Below the pieces are notes generated by a model. It did not search any database, was not told the DNA's origin, and saw nothing but the letters and a program-made list of their open reading frames with translations. A program made the translations under genes and the position numbers. This document shows, piece after piece, positions 33,727-44,644 of a stretch of 64,000 nt of DNA (position 1 is its first letter; the number at the start of each line of letters is the position of its first letter). This DNA comes from Pseudofabraea citricarpa (Eukaryota > Ascomycota > Leotiomycetes > Helotiales > Dermateaceae). The stretch covers positions 310,001-374,000 of the forward strand of contig JAPWGK010000013.1 of assembly GCA_029641185.1 (NCBI GenBank), read 5' to 3'.

Positions 33727-36700
33727 TTAATGACCTCCGACTTCCAGGGATGGTGCCAAAGGCTCGGTAGATGTTGGCATCGGACTCTTGAGAGGTTCCA
33801 TGCCTATCAGGGACTCGAGAATTGTCTCCCGCTTCCGTTCGCTGGGGAGACGTACACTACCGCGGGACCCCTTAACAAGTTGTCCACTCTCAACTCGATC
33901 CTGGATCATCTCATCCAGGATTTTGCTCATCTCGTCAACACTCTTCGTACGCGTACGAGTTTTAGGTGAAGTTAGAGGAGGCAGGGTGTCGTCTGGAATG
34001 ATTGGCGATAACGGTAGGCCATTACCAGCAAGCTGAGAGGTGCGTGCAGAGACAGGGCTGAGTGGTGCTCCATCTTGGAATTGATGATGCATTCCTGGAG
34101 ACAGTGAGCCACGTTCTGCCGTATCCCGGGAGCGAGCAGCACTTCGAAGTGCAGTAAGCATGCGATCTTTATCATCTAGCCTTGCTCGTAATTCTGCAAT
34201 CTCGGCATCCTTCTCTTTTAACAGATTTGCGACACCGTGATCTTCACCAACCATGATGGCACCTTTATTAGGAGTTGAGAAGCCAACCGACGTCCTTGAA
34301 TGACTTGATCGTCGAGCCTGAAGTAACCGCTTCTCTAGCGTTTGACAATATCTTGTCTTGTCTGCCAGATCCGCTTGTAATGCCCGATTCTGAGCTGCAA
34401 GAGAAGCAGTGCCGTCTCCAAACTCGCCGAGAGAATCTTCATCTTCCAATGAATGTCGATCTGTTGATAAGCGGCCTCCAGACAATCGCTGTCCATTTGG
34501 TAGCTGGCCGATGGTAGATACTGATCCAGAAGAAGGTGATCTTTCAAGAGAGCGTCGTCCAACTGTTGATGGAGCCATCGATGAGCGGCCAGAGGTAAGC
34601 CCACCATTAGACGCGGCGGCTGAAAGCCTTGGATGCATACTCAATGAAGAATACGAGCGGCTGGCATTGACACCAGTCGATTTCGAGCTGATGATGAGCC
34701 GGTTGAGATGCTCAATTCTCTCTTTTAGAGCTGTACGAGCCAACTGCATCTCCAACATTTGTTCTTCGTGGCGTGCCTCAGCCTCCTTCTCTCGCTCTTT
34801 TTCCTCCTCTTCATTTTCAAGTTTTGCTTTGCCTTCAAGTTGGCCACGCAATTCTAGAATCTCCATACGGTACCTCTCCAGGAGTACTCTAGCACCCCCA
34901 TCTCCTCCAGCTCCCAGTGCTTCCTCGGCCTTCTTTGCGTGACTGACAATGTTATTTTTGGCTCTCGAGGCGAATTTGAGTGTATTAAGAGTCTCGCCGG
35001 TATGAGTGTTTGCGGCGGCTGCACTTCCTACGGAACCAATTTGAATCGTGCAGAGAATACTGACAAGTGAGTCTCCAGAAAGAGCACCTTGTAACAGTCT
35101 GGTGAGTTTGCTGTCTCTGTAAGGAAGATGCTTTCCGTCTTTGTCCATTGGCTTGCCATCTTTGTCCTTGTCGCCCGATAATCTGGCAATGACCGTACCC
35201 AAAGTTAACAAACTCTTATTAATATGAGAACCCTCAGTCCTACGCTCCTTAGTTTCCGCTGCTCTTTCTGATCCAGCCAGATCGATCAAGCTAAGCGTGG
35301 AAACACGAACACCACCAGGAAGGATACCAGATCGTTTGTTCTCACCCATTGCTGTGCCGCCAGGTATTCGCTCTCTGCTCTCGACGACTATCTGTACTAC
35401 AGCGTGACTACGAGAACTTCTTGCATTGAATTGGGTGCTTGATGTTCTCCGTGCATTATCTCCACGAGCGATAACTCGGAGTAGTTGTGTGGGACTCTGA
35501 ACAATCTCCTCTTTCAAAGGACTAGCATAAATGCCTCTCTTGCTGTCTTCTCGCAGTTTGATTTCTTCTTGTTGACCAGCTCCTGGACCAATTGCACCAG
35601 GGGGTGGAGTGCTCAGTAAGTCGTGTATTTTTTCATTATAGATCTCAAGGTAGCTCACTCTGAGCAAAAACTCTCGGGAAGGCGTCTCGCGAATGTAAGA
35701 GAAGATATCGGTAATCGCCAAGGGGATGACACCGGGAGAAGTGGCAGTTCCCTGCATAGAGAACGTTTTACCAGTACCTGTCATACCGTAGGCAAAGACA
35801 GTTCCGTGGTAACCTTCCATAACTCGACGGACCAGTCTCTTCGCCGAAGAATCGTAAACCCTCGCGTTGTTGTCGTGGGTTGCAAACACATTATCTGTCA
35901 TGGTTAGCTACCAACCTAAGCACTCAATGAACCATATATACCATAGTAGTAATCCCCTCCTTCTTTGCCTTTATATGCAACTAATGACCTTCTTCCATCT
36001 ACCATCCATTCTCCTTCGCTCTTCGCATTGTCGCCACTGGTGCCAGCGTCTGGACGCACACGTACACTAACAATGACATTGCCTTTCCCCTCAAGTTTGT
36101 TTGCGTTCTTGTCATTTGAGAGATCCGCGGAGGAATCCCTGGCCCTCAGTCCATCGCCATTATCGTCGAGTGTTGTCGAGGTAGAGTATGAGTCTTGAGC
36201 TGAAGAACTACGGCTTTGTGGTGGTGATGGCAGGCTAAGCAAACCATCTGAGCCTCGAGCTCCTGCACCGCTCGAGATTGATCTGCTATCGCCACTGCCA
36301 TTCAGGAGACTAGGTGTCGAACTGTAACTTTGATGTGCGCTCGGCGGCTTCCCTCGTTTCCTCATCTTGGATCCAGGGGTTGCAGGAGTATTATCACTTG
36401 ATCCTCTTCTGCTTGGGGTAATTGAGCTGGCAGCTGCTGGTGTAACTCCACTTGAGAGCGGGCTGGGCGGGAGACTAGATGTTCGAACGCCTCCGCGAGG
36501 CGGTTGGGGAAATGCATTGATACTGATGGTCTTCCTTATAGTTTTCCCAGCAGAATTCACTCCTGGAGATGTCCGGAGCTTAGGAAGCGATGTGCTCTCT
36601 GTAGTACCTGTAGGGGGAACAAGCGATGATGCGGACGGTGCTCGCAGTCCGCTTTTGGGTAGACTGCTTGCACCAATTTTGCTTTCAGAGGCCGTTGGTA

Positions 36701-36803
36701 GGGTCCCAGTACTCTTTCGTGTCTTGCTACTTGGTAGCGCTGGTAATGCTGATGTTGGTGGACCATAAGATGGCCGCGATGGACGCGGGATAGCAGCAGC
36801 CAT
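33727..36803 (-). CDS. kipA: Kinesin-7 family motor (Kip2/KipA type)
   Basis: Exons 36803-35942 and 35894-33727 give 1009 residues. The motor domain starts at NVIVSVRVRPD (242-252) and has the P-loop GMTGTGKT near 324-331, switch I NARSSRSH (SSRSH 447-451) and switch II DLAGSE at 492-497. The DYYYDNVFATHDNNARVYD stretch, rebuilt across the intron, fits the CENP-E/Kip2 class. Behind the motor are a neck and coiled coils (Glu/Lys-rich, about 615-690) and further short coils. In Aspergillus, KipA moves to microtubule plus ends and carries polarity markers for straight hyphal growth. The 240-residue Ser/Pro-rich N-terminal extension is unusual for kinesins in general but known in Kip2 proteins. 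The upstream in-frame codon at 36821 is TTG, so the ATG at 36803 is used. Confidence 0.93.
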
Positions 36804-39597
36804 TGTGACGTCTACAGCCAACCCAATTGAGAAGTGAAAGGGTAGCTATGATATATTCACTGACTCGATGTCGAATTAAAAACTTCAAGGTAGCCTGGGC
36901 TCCATGAAACTTTATTATTCCTCGGGTTATATGCCGACGTCCCTAATCGTATGGTACTGGGTGTCGTAAAAGATTGGCCAAGATAATCGTCCAATCAACA
37001 AGTTTGTTGGATTAGTTTTGGAGAAACCACCCGCTGCGCCGGGAAATTTGAAACGTTGTAGATGCAGGTGTGTATGCCCGAGCTACAGTAAATGTGCCTA
37101 CAGTTTGAAAGCTATTTGAATTGTCAGTGCGCTAACTCCGCAGTCTGCTATGCGATCTGCGACATGAAAAGAGGCTTGTACTGGGAAAAGGACTGCCCGC
37201 CGTCGAGCACAAGCAAATCATCATGGTGCTAAGGAAAAATCAGACCAAAATGGGGAAACCTTCAACTCACTGGATTTATATCGCAAAAACGACTCTCTGA
37301 CTGTGGTACGTTCCCGATCTCGCAACCGGTCTGCTTGCTTTTTTGGACACGCAACATACACCTCAGGGGAGAAGCACACGAGCCCTTGATCCGTATCAGT
37401 TCACTCAATCCGCCCCTCCAAGTTGGCTCGTAACACTGTCGTGAGTCGTGTGCTCTGATGGTGGGGTCCCCAAGCGCTGCAGAGAGGTTCCTCTGGATAA
37501 TACCCTCGACGATGGCGCCGTGAAATCCGCAAGAGCTACTTGTCGGTCGAAGAGAATGGTCGTGTCTCTGTGGCGTGGAATGTCTGACGTTGGGTCACCG
37601 CGTGCCAATGACAAGTCAACGGACACCAGTTTGAAGAAACCAGGTTGTTCCCGGAACAGTTGCGTAGGAAAAGGACGTGGGGTCTAAGGTGGTCTCGGAG
37701 GGAGATATACAGCTGTTTGAAATGGCGTCTGCGGGTTTCGAAGCTTGCAAATCGGATTGGGACGAAGAAAGAAGAAAGTAGACGTGATTGTATTCAAGGA
37801 ATCGGGAGACGCGTGGGTCAAAATCGTTAATGGGGAGCAGGAGCAGCAGCAGCAGCAGCAGTTGGGCAGCTGGCAGGTTCGTATGGCAACAGAAAAGTTT
37901 ACCAGATGGCGAAGGGGGTGAAGGAGTGGTAGGTGGGTGAGTGAGTGAATGAGTGAATGAATGGAAATGTCCTAGAAGAAAGCCAGGAATGGTTGAACTG
38001 GCACGCTATGTTATCGTCACCGCGCCGATCGTAGAGTTTGATGATAGTGGAAGTTAGATGGAGATTCGCGACAGTGGGGAGGAGTCTAGGAAGTGGTTTG
38101 GACGCGAAGAGAAGAGGAGGAGGAGGAAAGATGAACAGCTTGTGATGCACAAATCGTTGTGCTGCTGCTACCCTTAAAATGAACCACACACGGGGTATCG
38201 TACACACACAGCAGCAGTTGGAGCGTGCAGAGAACGTGCCCGCAGCGTGTTGCACTCTCGTTCTGTTCTTTTGCTGGCCCTGAGGGGAGAAAAGGGGAGT
38301 CGAATCGTGGTTTCCGGGGGGGGTGTTGATAGAGTCGTCGCGCGATTGCCCAATTTGGGGGGAGCAATTTCACAACTAGCTTCTTATCGAAATTTGGATG
38401 GCATCCTCGATGCAGTGGATACATCCGCCGTTCGGCATGTCCCCTCCAGCGGTCCCAACCAACCAACCTACCAGCCAACCAGTAGCAGCCACAGCCAGTG
38501 TGCGAGCATGCAAGCAAGCCAGCTGCAGAGGCACAAGCACACAATACAATACAATACAGTCCAGTCCAGTCCAGTACACTGTACAGTACGCAGCAGCCAG
38601 GATGTCAAAGCACAGACACGAACATGGGACCGAAATTTGCACGTCCCATTGATACTTGCGACGGAACGCCCACGCCATCGAAGACTGTCTTGCCCTGGCA
38701 GGCTGGCAGGCTGGCACTCGCTGAGAACTGCGGGATGAGGGTCGCTGGTTGGCTCTGCCAGCAAATCCAGCACGATGAAGGAGATCAATACTCGATCGAC
38801 CCGACGAACCATGGCCGTCTCTACAACAGCAATTTCCTCCTACCAGAAGATCCCAGGGACCTGACAAGTTGACCGGCTGTAGATCCCCAGTCTAGACAAT
38901 AGTGGAGGCTCGGGTCGCGGAAGCAAAGCTAATGTGGGAGAATAATGTGCCAGTGTGGGAGCGAGGAGGGGGATACTAGGGGAATACCCCTATTTCGCGC
39001 CCGGCATTGGTCACCTCGACGGACAAGGGACATTGTTCGAACCTCAATATACGCAGCAGACCACGAACCACGAACAATACACTACGGTTCACTTTGCCGA
39101 CGGCATCAACAGACGGGTTAGCCAAGTAGCAAGTCAGGGTCAGGTCAGGAATCCGAGGAACCGCAAAACTCAAGCATCTTACCCGTCAGTGTCACGACGC
39201 CATATCCTCAGCCTTGTCTGCGCCGACCGACCATGCGGTACTGTAGCTGCTGGCTGGCCTCGGGGACGTCAGAGTAGGTACCATACGTACAGGACAGAAC
39301 AGGGCAGACCAGACCAGACCAGCCAGACCTCGGCAGCACACAATAGAGAGGGGGTTAAGGCATTGATTGTTCCCATCGGAGCGAGAAAGGATGCGTGCAT
39401 GCGCTGCGTCTGTGTCTTACCTACCATACCAGAGGCCAGAGTATTATTGTTGCGCACTGGCTCCCAAGTATTGTCTCGTCAAAGCAATAATACCATCCGA
39501 TACGTAACCATTAGCAGCTGTCATTTGACGTCAAGTCAGTTACAGCATCAGTACACCAACTACCAAACCACCATAGTTTCGTGGCTTGAGCCTGCTC
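36804..39597. other. Kinesin promoter and long spacer to the STK19 gene
   Basis: A 2.8-kb region between two minus-strand genes. The kinesin promoter lies to the right of 36803. Repeats are a (CAG) run at about 37842-37861, CCAGT units near 38556-38570 and an ACCAG run near 39310-39320. A frame at 38955-39743 overlaps the end of the STK19 gene in antisense and shows no domain. No gene is supported. Confidence 0.55.
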
Positions 39598-40776
39598 TCA
39601 GATCGCGCGAACGCCTCTTCCTATACTGCCAGTCTCAAAGACCTCAACTAATCCTGCACCAACGCATTCTCCCAGCACCCATTCAAAGCCGATGCCATAG
39701 AACTGTTTCCATTTCCTCGTCCGACCAGCCAGCACGCCAGTGAACTCACCTCTATTCTTCCGAGCAGTGCTAGCCGCATCGTCTTGCGCAATTCCTCCAT
39801 CCCATCGCTGCCGCAGTAAAGTCTCGGGTGCCTCGCGGAATTTTGACTTGCCCAATAGTGAGAGCAGATGTGCCCTCGCGCTTGACAGCAGCTTGAGCAA
39901 TGGCCCCGTCGCTGGAAGTGACAGAGCAAAATCTCCGAACCCAGGAAGTGATCGTGCCCCTCCTCCACCTCCACCTGCCAAAACAGCACCTTCGCCTCCA
40001 ACTGCTGCCAGTGAACCGGAAGCCGCTTTGGAGATGCTGTTGAGGGAGGTCATAGTCCCTCGGGAGCCATCACCAGGTCTAGAAAATACATCGGTGGCGG
40101 TCCAATGATCGCTTGATGTAGTAAGAAATCCGGCATGCATGAGTGCCTTTGCATGATCCGCTATGATCTGTGATCGAGCTACCTTCAGCGCTGTAGGGCA
40201 ATCCTGCAACAACTTGATGAAGCTTTCCTTGACCGCAAGCTCCAAAGAACTGCTGCGGATCATGGCCTCTAAATCCTGCACCAACACAAGAACTTCTCCA
40301 ATCCCTCCCCGCCCAGGTATGATGATCTTTCGCAAGACTCCGGCTCGATTCAATTCTGCAATTTCTCTCTCGACTGTCGTGGGTGAACTCAGTAATGCCT
40401 GAACATGAGAAACAGTCACGATCGATGGCAGCGTCGAACGGAAGTTCAGCACCTCTGCGATGCGAGTTGAATTCATACCAGCAGCCTGTTCTGGCACCCT
40501 CTCAAACATGCGCATCTTTATATATTGTATTGCCTGTGGTACATCGCGGAGAGTCAAATCGGTAGCAAGAGCTTTGACCAGGCCAGTATCGTCCAGTCGG
40601 TCGCCGAAGAAATCGTCATCTTCATCGCGAGAATCTGGCTTCGTAGCCGATCTCTGAACGGGTTTCCGTCGCGGAAGAGATGAAAAGGGAGAGGCAGTCG
40701 AGGAGCTTCTTTTCAAGGCCGGAGCTTTGCTCTTCTTGATACGACTAGAATGCGCAGCGGAGAATTTGAAGCTCAT
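39598..40776 (-). CDS. STK19-domain protein (winged-helix type)
   Basis: Intronless, 392 residues. A basic Ser-rich N-terminus (SSRIKKSKAPALKRSSS) with nuclear-localisation character is followed by the STK19 domain: DVPQAIQYIKMRMFERVP, FRSTLPSIVTVSHVQALLSS, REIAELNRAGVLRKIIIPGRGG and a C-terminal KFREAPETLLRQRWDGG...TRKWKQFYGIGFEWVLGECVGAGLVEVFETGSIGRGV-type end. Human STK19 was first annotated as a kinase. Later work describes it as a tandem winged-helix DNA-binding factor of transcription-coupled repair, and no kinase catalytic motifs are visible here. A nuclear DNA-repair or chromatin role is therefore more likely. A Gly-rich loop near 270-285 is fungal low-complexity insertion. Confidence 0.88.
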   Translation of the reverse strand: MSFKFSAAHSSRIKKSKAPALKRSSSTASPFSSLPRRKPVQRSATKPDSRDEDDDFFGDRLDDTGLVKALATDLTLRDVPQAIQYIKMRMFERVPEQAAGMNSTRIAEVLNFRSTLPSIVTVSHVQALLSSPTTVEREIAELNRAGVLRKIIIPGRGGIGEVLVLVQDLEAMIRSSSLELAVKESFIKLLQDCPTALKVARSQIIADHAKALMHAGFLTTSSDHWTATDVFSRPGDGSRGTMTSLNSISKAASGSLAAVGGEGAVLAGGGGGGARSLPGFGDFALSLPATGPLLKLLSSARAHLLSLLGKSKFREAPETLLRQRWDGGIAQDDAASTARKNRGEFTGVLAGRTRKWKQFYGIGFEWVLGECVGAGLVEVFETGSIGRGVRAI

Positions 40777-41065
40777 GCTGCATAATAGCCCGATGGTGTA
40801 TACTTCACCAGAAACGACTGAAGTAACGAGGTGATGGATGATTTGAAGGGAAGTTGTTGATCGATCGAAGGGCGCGGTTGAAATCAGGCATGCGATTGTG
40901 ACTCAGATGTCTGGTGGCGGTTGCCTGATACTGACTCGAGCTGTGAATCTTATCGTTATCGATAAAAGATTATCACCCTGGCAAATCGGACCTTCAAAAA
41001 CATCAACCTACAATTAGGTAGTCATCCTCAACATTACACACTTCAGATACGACCCACCAAGTACC
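40777..41065. promoter_or_regulatory. Compact bidirectional promoter with clustered GATA cores
   Basis: Only 289 bp separate the start codons of the STK19 gene and the histidine-phosphatase gene. At 40950-40975 the sequence contains four TATC/GATA cores, including the 10-bp palindrome TTATCGATAA at 40956-40965. Clustered GATA cores are binding sites for fungal GATA factors such as AreA or the siderophore regulator, but function here is inference. Confidence 0.55.
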
Positions 41066-42099
41066 ATGGCTCCCACCATTATCTTAATACGCCACGCGCA
41101 AGCTCAGCACAGTGAGTAGCTTTCTCTTGCTATGCCTTCATGAACAGACTTGCTAAATTCATGAAGACGTAGCTAAGGATTACTCTCTTCATGATCCTCC
41201 GCTCACCGACTTGGGATTCGGCCCGCAATGCGATGAATTGGCCCACCATCTCCAGAACAAACTTCCACTCGCCCAGGACATCGAACTCATAGTCGTTAGT
41301 CCTATGCGCAGAACATTACAGGTGCGTCAGAGTCCGAAGTTGTTGTTTCTTGGATTCGCTTGGTCCAATAAATTCCAATGCGCCTTGTTGACACATGTCA
41401 AATCTTCGCTCGATTCTCTGAAGGCCAGAGTTAACATAGAAATGTTTGCATAGACTGCACAGCAAAGCTTGGGATGGTTGATGAAACGAGATGTCCCAGT
41501 TGTTCTCCGTGCTGAATGGCAAGAAAACTCCGCCAAACCATGTGACAGCGGCTCTGCCATCACGGACATGAAGAAGGAATGGCCGCAGTTCGATTGGTCA
41601 GATGTCGATCCTGTATATCCCGCAAAAACAGGAATCTACGAGTTTTCGAGAACTGGGTTGACACAGCGAGGCATCGAAGCGAGGAGATGGTTGAGCCAAC
41701 GGCCCGAGAAGGTCATTGCTGTAGTCTCGCATGCTGGGTTCCTGAGAGTTGGTGCCAGCAGCAAGAAGTAAGTGAATTCTACAAACAACCCAATTCTACA
41801 AACAGCCTCGAAACTCCAATAATGCACAACTATTGGTGTGGATATCCTAGCCGAAGCAATATTGACTTTGATAAATTAGGTTCGACAATGCCGATTTTAG
41901 AGTCTTCAATTTTGGAGAGGGGCCTGACGAGGGTGCCACCCTTGTCGAGTGGGAGTTGACGGAATCAAATGGAGGAGGTTTGGGCAAAAGTCCCAAGGGC
42001 ACCTTTCCCATGACACCTGAAGACTATTCAGCTGCTTGGCCTGTCACGGAGGCTGTCAGTAAAGATGTTGGTGAAGTGGCTCAGGAGGTTCCAGCATAA
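41066..42099 (+). CDS. Histidine phosphatase / phosphoglycerate mutase-like protein
   Basis: Four exons (41066-41111, 41167-41321, 41454-41767, 41880-42099) encode 244 residues. The phosphohistidine motif L-I-R-H-A is at the N-terminus (IILIRHAQAQHN, His10), followed by DPPLTDLG, VVSPMRRTLQTAQQS and VIAVVSHAGFLRVG, whose second His completes the catalytic pair. This is branch 1 of the superfamily. Fungal relatives of this length are cofactor-independent-substrate phosphatases of uncertain specificity, not glycolytic mutases. No signal peptide. The last intron, 112 nt, is the longest coding intron in the window; retention would put a stop soon after residue 170. Confidence 0.9.
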
Positions 42100-43952
42100 T
42101 GGTCGTGTACCTCGTAGGTGGATACTCCGCAACAAGGTCCACGGTAGATGAGAGCGTTCACCAGGGTTGAGGGATAAGAATACATCGAAGTTTTCAAAAA
42201 AAACAGGTCCTCGGTGCTTTATTATCATGTTATTTGGCCCTGGTTTGCAATGCAAGGTCACATTCAAGAGTTGAGTTTCCTGTTCCAACCCGGGCAAGTT
42301 TGCAGCAGTACCTCGTACCGTACAGTACCGTACAGGAGTCATGTGTGGCAGTCGTGGCAGTGATGAGTAGCAGGAGCATTTGCTCCTTTCGCCCTCCTGC
42401 CCTCCTGCCCTCCTGCCCCCCTCGATGCGGGTAGAAGGACCCTGGAAACATGGCTTCGGATGGCCCGCAGACCGTTGCTCTCCCAATTCCATGATACGTG
42501 CGAATGCTGGACTAGACGACGACTTGCCACTGCCAAGGCCCATTTCCTTGGTTTATGATTGGGAAAGCACAGGATTTGCGAGTGTCCGGGATGCAGAGCA
42601 TGCTCCGGAAGGCGCATGAGGTCCTGGCACATCGATCGCATCTCTTTGTTGAGATAGGTACGGACTCTCTCACGGATCTCGCGATCTGACAGCGTCATCA
42701 GTTTGTTTCCTTTAAGGCTGAACGGGGGTGGAGGTTGGAGGCGCTCCCTCGCACGTCACTTCTCAGCTGCCACGCGTGGCTGAGAGGGCGTATTTTCAGG
42801 TCAGCATTACTGTGGCAGCGTGGCGTCTCAGGAAACGCGCCCCCGCCTCTCTGCTGCTGAGTGCTGAGCGCTGAGTGTGCTCGGTGCCCGGTCGGTCGGT
42901 CGGTCAGTTATTAGTGAGTCGATGATGATGATGAAGATCCTGATCTCGTGCTGAGGCGGAGACATCCGCTGCACGTACAGTATTTCCAGGTTTTCCTAGG
43001 CTTTCCCAGGTCAGCTCATGGCAATTCAGGCATCGGAGCGTGGGAGCATGGGGGACATGGGAACACAAAAGTCCAACGACAGACAGAATGTGCCGGCGAG
43101 GGAAAAGTCAAAATGGAGCTCTGTGGCGCTCAATTGCCCCAGAGAGCCGCGCCATGCCTTTTTCTCACATCACAGCATGCCTCATTCGGACAAGATCCCT
43201 GCTGGCCATACCGCATTCAGCAACGGGTTGGCTGTCGCGCTGACAGGGAGGCGATCGGCTGTTTAGTCGCCAGCAGTAGCAAGAGAGAGACGGAGTGCAT
43301 GTGGTGTAATAAGTGGGTGGGTGGTGGTGTTGGTAGTTTCGGTGATGGTGATGGAGACGGGTGACGGGTGATGAGTGATGGTGGTGCAGCAGCAGCAGCA
43401 GCAGACAGAAGAAGCGGAGTTGATTTTCTGGCTCTCTGGAGTTTTTGAGTTTCGAACCCTGTTAGCTGTCCCGCAACAACATACAGTACAGTAACGACAA
43501 CGACATTTAGGAGGCAGCATCGGTTCGGTAGGTTGGGTTGGTTGTTGTTCCTGGGCCAGTGTTGCTTGATGCTTGTTGCTTGTTGCTTGCTGCTGAGGCT
43601 GTCTAGGCTGTCTTTCTAGGCTACTACTGTATCTAGGCTGTCCAGGACTCACTCTCTCCCTCTCTCTTTCTCTTTCTGTGAAACGCTGTAATCGATAAAT
43701 AAGCATCACCACTAACAATCCAAGTGGCCGTCGGCTCTCAAAGCCTTGCAGCAACCAGCAGCAACCAGCAGCACCTGGCACTTGTCCCCCTCCGCCTTAC
43801 TGGCTACTCTCCTGGCTCTCCTGGCTCTCCTGGGGCAGACGTTCCCTTGTCTGACAGGCATCCGGGGCCACAAAAGCACAAAAGCGAGAAAGCCACCATT
43901 GTGGTCCATTGCACAGCCTCCATCCCAACAAGCATTCAAGCAAGCAAGCACA

Positions 43953-43986
<34 letters not shown>

Positions 43987-44644
43987 TGAACAACAGCACC
44001 TCGACTTCCATTATTCTCTCCTCTCGATCACTATTCTCCCCCGTTCCCCATTCTGACAGCTCCTCTCCCTCAATTCCTTCCTCCCCGTCGCGCTCATCAC
44101 TTACTTGTCTCTCGTCGGCTCTCCGGGCTTTGTGGTCACATCAACAGCGACCCAACTCCGCCCATCCCATCCCATCCTCCAGCGACGAGGACCTTTTCCG
44201 CCACATGCCGAGTATGGTGATGCTCAGCGACGCCTCAGAATCTTTGTCGCCCTCAAGCCAATAACACACGCTTGTATCTGGGAAGCTGTAACCATATCGT
44301 CCCAACTCATCGCATCGCAACTTCACAAACATAATCAGTGCGACTGTCCTCCTCTATCACTGCCTACCAACTACCAACTATCAATTCACTCCTTCCTCAG
44401 CAGCAGCTGCATCAGCAACAGCAACAGCGGCCAAGTCTCGCTCGACTCTCGACCCTCACTCCCCGAATCAGCCTCGCGCGCGACAGGAATCGAAGCTGTT
44501 CCACTTCAGCCACACCACACATCATAGCTTCGCGAAGACTCGAAATGATACTGAGGTGTGGGCAGGAGGATTAAGACAATTGCTGCAAACATTCACCTTC
44601 TGCTTTTATCGCATCACAAGCACTTCACCACGCTCGCCAGCCTG
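42100..44644. other. Repeat-bearing spacer upstream of the C2H2 regulator
   Basis: A 2.5-kb region without a supported gene. Contents: CCGTAC/CAGTAC tandem words at 42308-42330, (GGTC)n near 42891-42905, a (CAG)n run near 43388-43403, TTGCT repeats near 43565-43592, CTCTCCTGG units near 43807-43833 and (CCAG)8 at 43953-43984. The C-rich segment from about 43990 to 44640 looks like a long 5' leader of the C2H2 gene. Confidence 0.55.
43953..43984. repeat. (CCAG)8 tetranucleotide array
   Basis: Eight consecutive CCAG units in the probable promoter or leader of the C2H2 regulator, preceded by AAGC units. Confidence 0.9.

Noticed and set aside
38955..39743. 262-codon plus-strand frame
   Set aside because: It overlaps the STK19 gene end in antisense, starts in repeat-rich spacer and has no recognisable domain or coding composition.
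41768..41879. Retained last intron of the histidine-phosphatase gene as coding
   Set aside because: It has GTAAGT...TTAG ends, and removal restores the family's C-terminal FDNADFRVFNFG segment.
44558..44644. Extra 29 codons on the C2H2 regulator
   Set aside because: They begin with GTG, are not like a protein N-terminus, and fall in a probable 5' leader.
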